Positions 32,335 through 41,159 of a stretch of 48,479 nucleotides of DNA are shown piece after piece. The position numbers and the translations under genes were made by a program. The notes under the pieces are model-generated. The model did not search any database. It saw only the letters and a list, made by a program, of their open reading frames with translations, and was not told where the DNA came from. Numbering within the stretch: position 1 is the first letter of the stretch; each line of letters opens with the position of its first letter. The stretch comes from a virus, in IMG/VR virus record IMGVR_UViG_3300033145_000189, positions 1 through 48,479 of that record. One strand, 5' to 3'.

Positions 32335-33233
32335 TGAGAGTATTAGTAGGAAGTAACAGTTTCAACGGCGCACAAAGATGGGAGAAATTATTCTGGTCGA
32401 TCCGTAATGTAGATTGCGGTCATAGTAATTATGAATTGCTTGCGGTAGACGATGGCACACCGGGCGGCCAAGGCAGTAATATGATGGCTGTTGGTCAAAA
32501 GTATGGTGCGGCTTGCCTTCGATTTCAGAATAATAAAGGGATAGCGGCTGGATGGAATGCCATTGGTAATTATGCTTTTCATAATAATTTCGATGCATTT
32601 ATGATTGTCAATGATGATGTGATTGTTACTGATGATTGGCTTCGTACTTTCGTTTATTTCCTTGAACATAATCCGCACGTTAAAGGTTGCGTAAGTTACA
32701 ATCAATGGTTCTTCCGCGGTGAAGAATTTTATGGAAGTGAACTTAATACTCCTGCGAAAAGAATGCATCCCGGTACAAGAGAAAATCAAAACGACTTACC
32801 CATTTATTCTGACAGACCGGGCAGGGTAATGTGCGCACCCGGCATGGCGTTTGGAATGAGTATAGATACATTTATTATGATAGGTGGATTCGACGAAAAG
32901 AATTTCAATACATTCTTCGAGGAAAGTGATTTCGGAACTCGGCTGGCGATGGCTGGTCATGCTTCTTGGGTGCTTCCTTATCCTCAAGTTTATCACGCAT
33001 GGTCTGATACGTTCAAACATAATCCGAATCTGGATGCGGGTAAACGAGCGGATGAAAGTAGATTGAATTACATTCAGAAGTATCGTATTCCAGATGAAGG
33101 TCAATATCATCAACATCCATTTAGTTATACTGACCCGAAATATTATGGGCCGTTACCTTCTGTGGATGTTGAATATCTCTATAAAGATATTGACGGTGAC
33201 GGAATTTTGAAAGAAGGAAGATGTTTAGTTTAA
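32334..33233 (+). CDS. Family 2-like glycosyltransferase
   Basis: 299 residues from ATG 32334 (TAATG overlap). It contains LLAVDDGTPGGQGSNMMAVG, NNKGIAAGWNAIGNYA, the DxD-type site MIVNDDVIVTDDWL near residue 94, and GGFDEKNFNTFFEESDFGTRLAMAG as the acceptor-side acidic loop. This is a complete rhamnosyltransferase-like GT2 order. A C-terminal extension ends with a Ca-loop-like stretch (DIDGDGILKEG). Palindrome copy 4 begins right after the stop. Confidence 0.82.
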   Translation: MRVLVGSNSFNGAQRWEKLFWSIRNVDCGHSNYELLAVDDGTPGGQGSNMMAVGQKYGAACLRFQNNKGIAAGWNAIGNYAFHNNFDAFMIVNDDVIVTDDWLRTFVYFLEHNPHVKGCVSYNQWFFRGEEFYGSELNTPAKRMHPGTRENQNDLPIYSDRPGRVMCAPGMAFGMSIDTFIMIGGFDEKNFNTFFEESDFGTRLAMAGHASWVLPYPQVYHAWSDTFKHNPNLDAGKRADESRLNYIQKYRIPDEGQYHQHPFSYTDPKYYGPLPSVDVEYLYKDIDGDGILKEGRCLV

Positions 33234-33249
33234 CTGCAATCGATTGCAG
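33234..33249 (+). repeat. 16-bp palindrome, copy 4
   Basis: CTGCAATCGATTGCAG, with its left AA formed by the upstream stop codon TAA (33231-33233). The next gene's ATG is at 33271, and its ribosome site is an all-G run (GGGGGG) between palindrome and ATG. Confidence 0.92.
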
Positions 33250-33270
33250 TTTACTTTGGGGGGATTATAA

Positions 33271-33537
33271 ATGACATTGCCAACGATAAATGGAAATAAC
33301 TTTCCAGAAATATTAATGACTTCTGCATTGACTATGACCAATGGAAAGCCGAATCCAATTCAAGGATTCAATGTTCCAGATAAACCACCTCCAGAATCCG
33401 CTACTGAAAATGCAAAACAAGCGGCAAAAATAGCAGGAAATAATGCTCATAAAAGCGCATTACGGATTCAAGAGAATTTCAGACAGGTAGTCAGAAATGA
33501 AAGTGGCATTGGGAGAATATTTAATTTTATCACCTGA
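33271..33537 (+). CDS. Small protein of unknown function
   Basis: 88 residues from ATG 33271, with a G-only ribosome site (GGGGGGA) instead of the usual AAGGAG. The N-terminal part is Pro/Asn-rich (KPNPIQGFNVPDKPPPES); the rest is an Ala/Lys-rich helix. No motif or membrane segment is visible. It is the first gene after palindrome copy 4 and precedes a methyltransferase-like gene. No family is recognised. Confidence 0.55.
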   Translation: MTLPTINGNNFPEILMTSALTMTNGKPNPIQGFNVPDKPPPESATENAKQAAKIAGNNAHKSALRIQENFRQVVRNESGIGRIFNFIT

Positions 33538-33546
33538 AAGGTTATT

Positions 33547-34224
33547 ATGATTCCATTACACGATGTAACTCTTGAAATGATTCAAGCAATTAAAACAGGT
33601 CACGAATATCTTCTTGAATTCTATCCAGATTATGATTATCGGGTTAAATTAAATCCTTCTATTTTTGAAGGGCGTGAAGATATTACGAATGATACTGGAA
33701 TTAAACAACGGGCTTTTAATATCTGGTGGGCTATTCGTCAATGCTGGATGAAAAGTGATATTGGAATTGAATTTGGTTCCGGTGGCGTGAAAGCTCCATT
33801 TTGTATTTCTACTGATTATTCTGCTGGTTTGGAGTCTGATTACGGTGGTCGGTCTAATGGATGTCATTTTCGTGTTGATTTAGATCGTTTAGACGATGCT
33901 CACGGCATTGGTTTTTGGGAACCATGTATGTTTGCATTAATTTTGGCTAATCATGTTATGGAGCATTTAGAGCGTCCTTACGAAGCATTACAATTTATGG
34001 CAGAAATAACAAAGCAAGATGGAATTATTGCTCTTATAATTCCAGACCACGGAAAATGGGATACGATGATGCACGATAAGACGCATAAACATTGCTGGTC
34101 GGCAGATGAATTCAAAGAGCAATTCTTAAATGAAAACTCACTGAAAGAAATGGGATTAGAATTATTAGAATTCAATACCCTTGATAATAACTTTTCATTT
34201 GATGTAGTTTTAAGGAAGATATAA
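33547..34224 (+). CDS. SAM-dependent methyltransferase-like protein
   Basis: 225 residues from ATG 33547, with AAAGG upstream. IGIEFGSGGVKAP near residue 73 is a class I motif I (SAM-binding loop), and ILANHVMEHLERPYEALQFMAEI near residue 132 is the typical motif IV region of sugar or lipid O-methyltransferases. LIIPDHGKWD follows as the next strand. The protein is close to full length for this class. It most likely methylates a glycan or small-molecule intermediate made by its neighbours; the acceptor is not known. Confidence 0.75.
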   Translation: MIPLHDVTLEMIQAIKTGHEYLLEFYPDYDYRVKLNPSIFEGREDITNDTGIKQRAFNIWWAIRQCWMKSDIGIEFGSGGVKAPFCISTDYSAGLESDYGGRSNGCHFRVDLDRLDDAHGIGFWEPCMFALILANHVMEHLERPYEALQFMAEITKQDGIIALIIPDHGKWDTMMHDKTHKHCWSADEFKEQFLNENSLKEMGLELLEFNTLDNNFSFDVVLRKI

Positions 34225-35208
34225 ATGGGAAAGATACTTTACATCACAGCACCGGAAGCAGATTTTCAATCGTCGTTAATTTATAAAGGATTGTGTAATG
34301 TTCTCGGAGTTGAGAACGTAGTTGATTTCCCATTGAAGAAATCATATCACGGGGAAACAGAACGATATAGTTTGAAACCAATTTACGGGACAGATGAAGA
34401 AGGAGTTACAGCACCTTTTGAATGGTTCATAGCAGAACCATATCATAACTGGACTGTTGATGAAATTGGAAATAATGCAGAAGTTTTTGATTTCGTAATT
34501 CTGGAATCAGTTAGAAAATTAACTGGTGAAGTTTATGAAATGCTTTGTGCTAATTATCCTAAAATAAATTCTCTACCGATGGCTATAATTGATGGCGAAG
34601 ATTACGGTGGTGTTGTTACCGAGTTCAAAGAAAAGAATAATTGCATTGCATATTTCAAACGTGAATTAACTGTACTCGAAAAAAATGTTTATCCATTCCC
34701 GTTTTCTACTCCTGTTCCACAATATTATGGTAGGGACTGGACTGAAAAAAAAGACAATGAAGAATTAAATGGAATGAATGTTCTTTGCTCGTTCAATAAA
34801 ACACATCCACAAAGAGATGTATTCAAAAATGCAATGGATGGTTCATCACATACTTTAATAAGAAAAGGATTGTGTTATGCGGATTACCTCTCTGCATTGA
34901 GTAAGGCACGTATAGCATTATCGGTACGAGGTTGGGGGTGGGATACTTTAAGACGGTGGGAAATAGCATCGTTTAAGACTTTGTTATTTACAGATCAACT
35001 TGGAATTATTGACCCGAATCCATATCGTGATAGAGTTCATTGCGTTTATGTTACTCCTGACGATGTTGTAGAAAAAGGGAGATATTATTTAGACCATCCT
35101 GAAGAAGCGATGACGATTGCCAAAGCAGGACAAGCGCATACCCTTGAATATCATACTCCCGAAAAACGAGTAAAGGATATGTTAAAAATACTGGTCGAGA
35201 AATCTTAA
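34225..35208 (+). CDS. CgeB-like / family 1-type glycosyltransferase
   Basis: 327 residues from ATG 34225, with AAGG upstream and no gap to the previous stop. The first half has KILYITAPEADFQSSLIYKGL. The second half has MNVLCSFNKTHPQR, then LSALSKARIALSVRGWGWDTLRRWEIASFKTLLFTD and finally AGQAHTLEYHTPEKRVKDML. This last pattern is characteristic of the C-terminal nucleotide-sugar-binding half of CgeB-like (Glyco_trans_1_2) enzymes. It is a GT-B type transferase of unknown donor. Confidence 0.7.
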   Translation: MGKILYITAPEADFQSSLIYKGLCNVLGVENVVDFPLKKSYHGETERYSLKPIYGTDEEGVTAPFEWFIAEPYHNWTVDEIGNNAEVFDFVILESVRKLTGEVYEMLCANYPKINSLPMAIIDGEDYGGVVTEFKEKNNCIAYFKRELTVLEKNVYPFPFSTPVPQYYGRDWTEKKDNEELNGMNVLCSFNKTHPQRDVFKNAMDGSSHTLIRKGLCYADYLSALSKARIALSVRGWGWDTLRRWEIASFKTLLFTDQLGIIDPNPYRDRVHCVYVTPDDVVEKGRYYLDHPEEAMTIAKAGQAHTLEYHTPEKRVKDMLKILVEKS

Positions 35209-35221
35209 GGAGAAGAATGGA

Positions 35222-35494
35222 ATGAATACTATTGTAATTACAAAAGAAAAAGATTGTTATCGTGCAACAAGGCCGGAACATTTTTTAACTGGTGAAAAGA
35301 CTCAATACGAATGTAATTCTGCATATCATACTTGTACAGGTAAAACACCAGAAGAAGCAATCGGAAATATGGTAATGTTATGTCCGATAGAGTTTGCAAT
35401 TATAAATATTGCAATAAGCCAAGATGATGAAAACGAAACGTGGAAGATAATTAAAACTGAACGAACAGTTAAAACGCATATCAGAAAAAGATAA
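35222..35494 (+). CDS. Small protein, possibly HicB-like fold
   Basis: 90 residues from ATG 35222 with AAGGAG upstream. The order ITKEKDCYRATRPE, then a Cys-containing loop, then GKTPEEAIGNMVM resembles the start of HicB-like antitoxin domains (strand, CYxA, GxTxEEA helix), but no HicA partner or DNA-binding tail is present. It may be a stand-alone relative. The gene is expressed within the glycan module. The function is unknown. Confidence 0.55.
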   Translation: MNTIVITKEKDCYRATRPEHFLTGEKTQYECNSAYHTCTGKTPEEAIGNMVMLCPIEFAIINIAISQDDENETWKIIKTERTVKTHIRKR

Positions 35495-35505
35495 AGGAAT
35501 TGATT

Positions 35506-35916
35506 ATGGATAAAGAATTTCTAAAACGAGTATCTTTGATTTCAAAAGAAATTTCTAAACGATGCGACAGAGCAAAACAATTAGCTTCAAATTCAAGGAT
35601 AAATAAACATACCGCAGATGCGTATTACTTTTCTCACGCAGAAGTATTGTTACGTGGGATTCTTAAAGCCGTTGACGTATGTAAAAACTTATATGAACTT
35701 GAAGCAGTTATTGATGTAATTGATTCGGTTCAGATAATTTCATTTCCTCATAGATATGAAGTGCGTTCAGCAAATGAAGCACACTATCTTAAACATAAGT
35801 GGAGTAAAGAAACTTCTATTAAAATACTTTTTGAACAACTCACCGAAGGTCATAATTGGGATAAAAATTTTCCAATCAATAATAAGGACGATTCTATTGT
35901 AGATAAAGGAGAATAA
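35506..35916 (+). CDS. Small helical protein of unknown function
   Basis: 136 residues from ATG 35506, with AAAGGA at 35494-35499 (TTG 35500 is too close). The sequence is largely helical and charged (FLKRVSLISKEISKRCDRAKQLA; AHYLKHKWSKETSIKILFEQL), without membrane segments or catalytic motifs. It is followed after two bases by the epimerase gene at 35919 and is probably co-translated with it. No family is recognised. Confidence 0.6.
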   Translation: MDKEFLKRVSLISKEISKRCDRAKQLASNSRINKHTADAYYFSHAEVLLRGILKAVDVCKNLYELEAVIDVIDSVQIISFPHRYEVRSANEAHYLKHKWSKETSIKILFEQLTEGHNWDKNFPINNKDDSIVDKGE

Positions 35917-35918
35917 AA

Positions 35919-36647
35919 ATGAAAATTATGATTATTGGGCATCTTGGAAGACTCGGCTTTCCTTTATTCAAATCATTTTGTGACGCAGGACATGAAGTAT
36001 TCGGAGTAGATAATCGTACAGACCATGATAGTAATGTAGATATACGTGATAGGGAAGCAATAGTAGAACATATCGATTTAATTAAACCTGAAATCGTACT
36101 TCATCTTGCCGCAATACCAGACCCGGTAGGGCGTAAATCAATTGAACAGATGGAACGTATATGGGCAATCAATGTTGAAGGTACTCGTAATGTCATTTAT
36201 GGATGCCTCAAAGCAAAAGTACGTCACTTTGTTTATTATTCTTCTGGTGCAGTTTATGGGTGGGATGATATTCAAAATTGCGGTGAAGAAAAAGGATTCC
36301 TGATAGACCCTTATCCTGTAACTAAACGCACCTGTGAAGATTTAACTCGATGGGCTTCCGGTCCGAAATCAGACCCCGATTGGAATATGAAATGTTCTGT
36401 ACTTCGTTCCGCTCCATATGGTGATTCGGCATTACGTAATTTTTATTATGCTTGTTCGCATCCAGAAGATGTTCTTGAAATTACTGAATTGGCAATCAAT
36501 AATCAAGAAGAACAATATGCTCAATACTTCGTTTGTGCAAAAGAACAAGTAGATGCTTCTGGAAAAACTATCAAACCTATGATGCCGCGTGGACGTGTTA
36601 ATTCTGCATTTGACAGAGTTCCTTGCTATAAAGAATGGATAAATTAA
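35919..36647 (+). CDS. NAD-dependent epimerase/dehydratase (extended SDR)
   Basis: 242 residues from ATG 35919 with AAAGGAGAA upstream. GHLGRLG at residues 7-13 is a GxxGxxG NAD-binding motif, though His8 replaces the usual small residue. LHLAAIPDP at ~61-69, VYYSSGAVYG at ~105-114 and Tyr132-PVT-Lys136 (YxxxK) complete the SDR active site. At 242 residues it is shorter than typical (~310), with a reduced substrate-binding C-terminal part. It would act on a nucleotide-sugar. The next gene, a radical SAM protein, starts at the base after its stop. Confidence 0.82.
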   Translation: MKIMIIGHLGRLGFPLFKSFCDAGHEVFGVDNRTDHDSNVDIRDREAIVEHIDLIKPEIVLHLAAIPDPVGRKSIEQMERIWAINVEGTRNVIYGCLKAKVRHFVYYSSGAVYGWDDIQNCGEEKGFLIDPYPVTKRTCEDLTRWASGPKSDPDWNMKCSVLRSAPYGDSALRNFYYACSHPEDVLEITELAINNQEEQYAQYFVCAKEQVDASGKTIKPMMPRGRVNSAFDRVPCYKEWIN

Positions 36648-37394
36648 GTGACAGTTACATTACCTCCAAGGCATTATTCTGATGAGCATATTTTATCATG
36701 TCTTGAGTTTGAAATAACTCACAGGTGTAATAAGATGTGTACTAAATGTGACCATTTTATTCATTCATCAAAATTTGATTACACGACACTTGATGAATGG
36801 GAATATTTAATGTCATGTATTGATCATCGGGAAAAAATACATAACATATTAATTTCAGGTGGAGAATGTACGCTTCATCCTAACTTTGAAGATATAATAA
36901 GAAGTGTACGCGGCCATTTCCCTGATAGTGGATTAAGGATTTTCACTAACGGTTCAATGCTTGATACTATTAATATCGAGATTCTTGATATGATTGGGGA
37001 GATAATAATAACCGATTATGGTGAATGGAATAAAGATGTTATTGAAAAATATCGTAATCGTGGAAATGTAGCATTAACTGATAGGTCGAGAGGCGATGAA
37101 TCATTTTCAAATCCATTTAGAAAAAATACTTGCTCAGAAGATGCGGCAAAATGGGTTCGGAATAAATGTTTACATCAGGTACGAATAGTCGGCACTAAAT
37201 TATATGGATGTTGTATTTCAGAAGGTGTCGCTCGTTATCATACACAAGAAGATATAGGGATTCTATTTACTAAAAATTGGAGGGAAGATTTTTTTAATCT
37301 ACCTACCTGGAAAGCGTGCCAACATTGTTATCGTGGTTGTGAAGATGTGCATTATCAAAATTGGCTTATTCAAACCGGACAGGAGGATATGTAA
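36648..37394 (+). CDS. Radical SAM protein
   Basis: 248 residues from GTG 36648, directly abutting the epimerase stop. Cys27-xxx-Cys31-xx-Cys34 (CNKMCTKC) is the radical SAM Fe4S4 motif, and ILISGGECTLHP at ~68-77 is the GGE motif that holds SAM. Further Cys residues near the end (CLHQVR, GCCISE, CQHCYRGC) could ligate an auxiliary cluster, SPASM-like. Its place between an epimerase and a methyltransferase suggests radical chemistry on a sugar or other small substrate; that is inference. Confidence 0.82.
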   Translation: MTVTLPPRHYSDEHILSCLEFEITHRCNKMCTKCDHFIHSSKFDYTTLDEWEYLMSCIDHREKIHNILISGGECTLHPNFEDIIRSVRGHFPDSGLRIFTNGSMLDTINIEILDMIGEIIITDYGEWNKDVIEKYRNRGNVALTDRSRGDESFSNPFRKNTCSEDAAKWVRNKCLHQVRIVGTKLYGCCISEGVARYHTQEDIGILFTKNWREDFFNLPTWKACQHCYRGCEDVHYQNWLIQTGQEDM

Positions 37395-38104
37395 TGCCGT
37401 TTACAGATCAAGATATTTTAAGTTTCTTTCGTCGTATTCCTAAAGGAAAAGTAACGCAACGGGATATAGATTACTCAGAAGATGTTTGGACATTACAGCC
37501 ATTACTTTTTTATATGCCGTATTCGATAAGAGCTAAAACACTAATTGAAATTGGCGTTGCTGATGGTTCTACAACTATGCCATTGCTAAAAGCGGCGGCA
37601 GAAAATGGTGGAATTTTACATTCGATAGACCCGTCAGGTTGTGAAGATGCTAAACGTCTTGTTAAGAGTTCTGGATTAGAACAACACTGGCGATTCCATA
37701 ATATGACCAGTGATGAATTTTTTGAAAACTATCGGGAATTAGTAGGTTCAGATAAACTTGAAATTGACTTCGGATTTATTGATGGCGATCATACATGGCA
37801 ATGGGTAGCAAAAGATGTTCGTAATTCATGTTTACGCCTTGCTAAAAATGGAATACTTTTTGTTTCTGATTTTCAATGTTCATTCAATTGGGTTCCAGAA
37901 GCATTGAATCCTGAGATTTACACTACTAATAAAAATACAGAACAAGATGGTTCAAATGGAATTTACAAAGGGCTTCGATTAGTTATGGAGGATTTTCCAC
38001 ATCTATCTACAATACTTCTTGCCGCAAGATGTAACCCTTCAATTTTAATTTCTCGTCCGTATAATTACAAAGGAAAGCCGGAGGAATATTGCAATGAGGA
38101 ATAA
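37394..38104 (+). CDS. Class I SAM methyltransferase (Methyltransf_24-like)
   Basis: 236 residues from ATG 37394 (TAATG overlap, GGAGG upstream). The SAM-binding motif I is LIEIGVADGST at ~50-60; LHSIDPSG at ~75-82 is the acidic motif II; and FGFIDGDHTWQWVAKDV at ~127-143 is the DGDH motif of the Methyltransf_24 family (O-methyltransferases such as cephalosporin hydroxylase-linked enzymes). It overlaps the next gene by 11 bases. The probable substrate is a sugar in the glycan pathway. Confidence 0.8.
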   Translation: MPFTDQDILSFFRRIPKGKVTQRDIDYSEDVWTLQPLLFYMPYSIRAKTLIEIGVADGSTTMPLLKAAAENGGILHSIDPSGCEDAKRLVKSSGLEQHWRFHNMTSDEFFENYRELVGSDKLEIDFGFIDGDHTWQWVAKDVRNSCLRLAKNGILFVSDFQCSFNWVPEALNPEIYTTNKNTEQDGSNGIYKGLRLVMEDFPHLSTILLAARCNPSILISRPYNYKGKPEEYCNEE

Positions 38105-39143
38105 AATATCAGTAGTGATTTCATCTTACAACAGGGCGCATCATTTAATTGATACGCTACCAACTTTAATCTGCCAACCTATTCCTAAAGAGGATTATGA
38201 AATTGTAATAGTTGATGATCGTAGTACGGATAACACTCGTGAAGTTTGTATGTCATTCGCAGACCAATGTAATATTAGATACATTCGACTTGATGAAGAT
38301 ATGCGCGGTCCAATCATTGATCCTGAATTAGCACATCATGTTGAAATAAAAGGTGAATTTGATGGGACGGATTTTGAATATCGTAATTGTTCATATCCGA
38401 AAAATGTAGGTTGGAAGTCTGCTAAACATGATATTATTATGTTTACCGATCCAGAAGTTTTTCATCTTACTGACACGATGATAGATCATTTACATTTACA
38501 GAATGCAACATTATATAATAATCTACAACCTAAATATCGAATGGGCAATATAGCTGGTTATGTCTACGGTAAAAATGACGGTCCGGGCCGACCGATAGAA
38601 AAGGCATTCTATGATGAATTCCTGAAACTCTCTCCTGTAAATGGTATGCGTTCTAAATTTGATACATTGGCATTGTGTAAAAAACACGACCTTCGTTTAA
38701 TCCATGAAGCATATCCATTCTGTATAACTCTTGAGCGTGGAACACTTGAAGATGTCAATGGATGGGATGCTCGATTTATTCATTGGGGAATGGAAGATAA
38801 TGATGCCATGCAACGGCTTGCATGGGCGCATAATTGCGGGGTAAGTTTTGCTGAAATTGATCACGACCTTTCGAAAGAAAGTAAGATGTGGAAACCACGA
38901 TACGTCCACTTATGGCATGATCAAATGAGAATCAATAATCATACATACAATAGACTCCTTTGCGAACGTTGGCTTCATCTGTATGCGCGTATCTGGAATA
39001 ATTGTAAACCACTTTTACCTGATTGTAAAAGATTCTTAAAAGCAAACCATCGCAGGGTACTTACTGTTGAGGAAGAACGTCAACTCACAGAAAATGAAGC
39101 ACGATTTAAGGAGACCGGAGAATGGGAAGAACATACACAATAG
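38094..39143 (+). CDS. Family 2-like glycosyltransferase
   Basis: 349 residues from ATG 38094, with GGAGG upstream. SVVISSYNRAHHLIDTLPTL at ~6-25 and EIVIVDDRSTDNTREV at ~36-51 are the classic GT2 start. IIMFTDPEVFHLTD around residue 117 is the acid site (TDPE rather than DxD). LEDVNGWDARFIHWGMEDNDAMQRLAW near ~215-240 is the ED-containing acceptor region. This is the longest GT2 here. It overlaps the following methyltransferase by 22 bases, so the two are coupled. Confidence 0.83.
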   Translation: MRNKISVVISSYNRAHHLIDTLPTLICQPIPKEDYEIVIVDDRSTDNTREVCMSFADQCNIRYIRLDEDMRGPIIDPELAHHVEIKGEFDGTDFEYRNCSYPKNVGWKSAKHDIIMFTDPEVFHLTDTMIDHLHLQNATLYNNLQPKYRMGNIAGYVYGKNDGPGRPIEKAFYDEFLKLSPVNGMRSKFDTLALCKKHDLRLIHEAYPFCITLERGTLEDVNGWDARFIHWGMEDNDAMQRLAWAHNCGVSFAEIDHDLSKESKMWKPRYVHLWHDQMRINNHTYNRLLCERWLHLYARIWNNCKPLLPDCKRFLKANHRRVLTVEEERQLTENEARFKETGEWEEHTQ

Positions 39144-39883
39144 ATAATTTTGATGTAGAGTTTGAAATATTCTTTGGCAAACCGCAAGAACACTATCATT
39201 CCTTACATCGTTCACAAGAAGGAGCAGGACAGCATCGTGATTTATTTAAGGAAGTTGATTCTTTAACTAATGAGCAGATACGTAATAAATATCTTGATGA
39301 ACGTTGGTATTGCCCGGCGGCAAGCAATCTAAATGCTGAATTCTTTAATGGCCTTGCAGAAACAAAAGCGTACCATGAATCAACTCAATGGTGTTTTGAT
39401 TTATATTCAGAATCATGTCGTGCTCTTGATTACGGTTGTGGCCATTCTTTTGTTGGTTTAATGTTAGCACTTCATGGTTACCAAACTACTCTGGCAGATA
39501 TTCCTTCAAAGTATTTTAAGTTTCTTGAATATATCTGTCCCAAAGTTGGAATCTCTACCGTAGATTTTATTCCAATAAAAACAGAGCGTGACCTGATTGA
39601 TATGTATGACTTCATGGTTTGCGCTGATGTTCTTGAGCACGTTTGGGAACCAGTTGAAGTATTACGTCATTTAATAGAACATCTGAAACCGGGTGGACAT
39701 ATTTGGCTCATGCCATTCTTTGACCACATGGAATCTCCAGAGTTTCCGAATGGTGTAGACCCATCACACCTAAAGAGAAACACTTGGCGTTATCAAGAAG
39801 TTGCAAAATGGGTAAAGATAGTTGATGACTTGGGACTTGAATCACTTGACCCTGGACTAAATCATAAATACAGAAAGAGGTAA
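39122..39883 (+). CDS. SAM-dependent methyltransferase-like protein
   Basis: 253 residues from ATG 39122, with AGGAGA upstream. The core has ALDYGCGHSFVGL at 101-113 (motif I), TLADIPSKYFKFL at ~123-135 (motif II) and FMVCADVLEHVWEPVEVLRHLIEHLKPGG at ~164-192 (motif IV/V), all typical for class I methyltransferases. The first ~90 residues are an additional N-terminal region. It ends in a basic tail. The acceptor is unknown; context suggests a sugar. Confidence 0.8.
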   Translation: MGRTYTIDNFDVEFEIFFGKPQEHYHSLHRSQEGAGQHRDLFKEVDSLTNEQIRNKYLDERWYCPAASNLNAEFFNGLAETKAYHESTQWCFDLYSESCRALDYGCGHSFVGLMLALHGYQTTLADIPSKYFKFLEYICPKVGISTVDFIPIKTERDLIDMYDFMVCADVLEHVWEPVEVLRHLIEHLKPGGHIWLMPFFDHMESPEFPNGVDPSHLKRNTWRYQEVAKWVKIVDDLGLESLDPGLNHKYRKR

Positions 39884-39887
39884 TGAA

Positions 39888-40964
39888 ATGAAAATCGGAT
39901 TTGTTTTTGTTACTTGCCGACCTGAAACAATACTCGACGTGATAACTGCATACGTCGATAATGCGATTCAGTTCAAACAGAAATTTGATATTATTCTTAT
40001 GGAAGATTCTTTAGAAGAACCGCGTGAAAAATTAATCAGAGAAATAAAATATCTTGCTGTAAATAATATGGATACAAAAGCATTTTATTATACTCATGCT
40101 TCTGCAAAAGAAGATTTAGGTGAGGATGCTTATATCTTCCCTCATAAGGCCGGAGCTTGTCGTGGATATGGCCTCTTAAAAGCGTATGAAATGGGTTACG
40201 ATGTAATACTTACCATTGATGATGATGTATGGCCTATTGATGGAGAGAACTTCGTAGGCAAGCATTTAAGAGCGCTTAACGGTAAGGGTGATGGTTGTTG
40301 GTGGAATCCATTTAAGAATATCATCGGACTTGAAAAATATTACTCAAGAGGATTTCCTTATAATGTGCGGGAAAATTCAGAAGTAGTTTTGAATCAGGGA
40401 ATACAACTTCATGGTGCTGATGTTGATTCAATAACACTTCAAGAATGTAATGCGGAATCAGGTATCTTTCCTCATGTTGGAAATTGTACTTATATTCCTC
40501 ATGGTGTGATAATTCCGAATGGAAGTTACACTACGATTGCATATACATCGGTAGCAATAAAAAGGAAAGCCATGCCAGTTTATTATTCTCAACTTATGAA
40601 TACAGAAGTTGATGGAAAAATGATTGGTAGATTCGATGATATATGGAGCGGAGTATTTCTACAAAGAATCGCAAGGCATTTTGATTGTTGTGTTAGTCAT
40701 GCGCCGCCGATGTCTGACCATCGAAAGATACCACGTCCATTACAAAAAGATATTGATGCAGAAGCACCTGGCATTAAACTGAATGAAGATATGTGGAAGA
40801 TTGCAGATGAATGTCAATTTATATCTCGTTCATGGATAGATTGCTATGAAGAATTGGCGCACTTCGTAGCATCTAAAGCGGTATCTTTTGATTATCCTGA
40901 TTACATACGAAAGAACTGCGAAGCTATGTTGGTCTGGTGTAAATTAATAAGAGAAAGGGAATAA
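39888..40964 (+). CDS. GT75-like protein (reversibly glycosylated polypeptide / UDP-arabinose mutase family)
   Basis: 358 residues from ATG 39888, with AGAGG upstream. Asp111-113 (LTIDDDVWP) forms the DxD motif. SRGFPYNVRENSEVVLNQG at ~153-171 matches the RGYPFSLR region of plant RGP/UAM proteins, where the Arg before Gly (here Arg154) is the reversibly glycosylated residue. GSYTTIAYTSVAIKRK and MIGRFDDIWSGVFLQRI at ~246-261 match later conserved blocks. It may interconvert UDP-pyranose and furanose sugars or act as a transferase. It is rare outside plants; the assignment is by motif only. Confidence 0.7.
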   Translation: MKIGFVFVTCRPETILDVITAYVDNAIQFKQKFDIILMEDSLEEPREKLIREIKYLAVNNMDTKAFYYTHASAKEDLGEDAYIFPHKAGACRGYGLLKAYEMGYDVILTIDDDVWPIDGENFVGKHLRALNGKGDGCWWNPFKNIIGLEKYYSRGFPYNVRENSEVVLNQGIQLHGADVDSITLQECNAESGIFPHVGNCTYIPHGVIIPNGSYTTIAYTSVAIKRKAMPVYYSQLMNTEVDGKMIGRFDDIWSGVFLQRIARHFDCCVSHAPPMSDHRKIPRPLQKDIDAEAPGIKLNEDMWKIADECQFISRSWIDCYEELAHFVASKAVSFDYPDYIRKNCEAMLVWCKLIRERE

Positions 40965-40966
40965 TA

Positions 40967-41158
40967 ATGAGTTTATTCTTGGTAGGAATTGCGAGTTTTA
41001 CGTTTGGATTATTCGTTGGTGGTTTTGCTGTTTTATTTCTTTCACTTATAATGTCTGGAAGAAGTAATCGTTATATGAAATATGATACGAATAAAGGTTC
41101 GCAAAGTTTAGCTGTCGAAGAATTACCATCAATTAAAAAAAGACCGGAAGGGAAATAA
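40967..41158 (+). CDS. Small single-span membrane protein
   Basis: 63 residues from ATG 40967, with AAAGGGA upstream. Residues ~3-28 form one transmembrane helix (FLVGIASFTFGLFVGGFAVLFLSLIM), followed by a basic, soluble tail. Such short N-anchored proteins are common in phage genomes (DUF3789-like layout). It sits between the GT75-like and epimerase genes. The function is unknown; it may tether or help the glycan enzymes at the membrane. Confidence 0.6.
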   Translation: MSLFLVGIASFTFGLFVGGFAVLFLSLIMSGRSNRYMKYDTNKGSQSLAVEELPSIKKRPEGK

Positions 41159-41159
41159 T

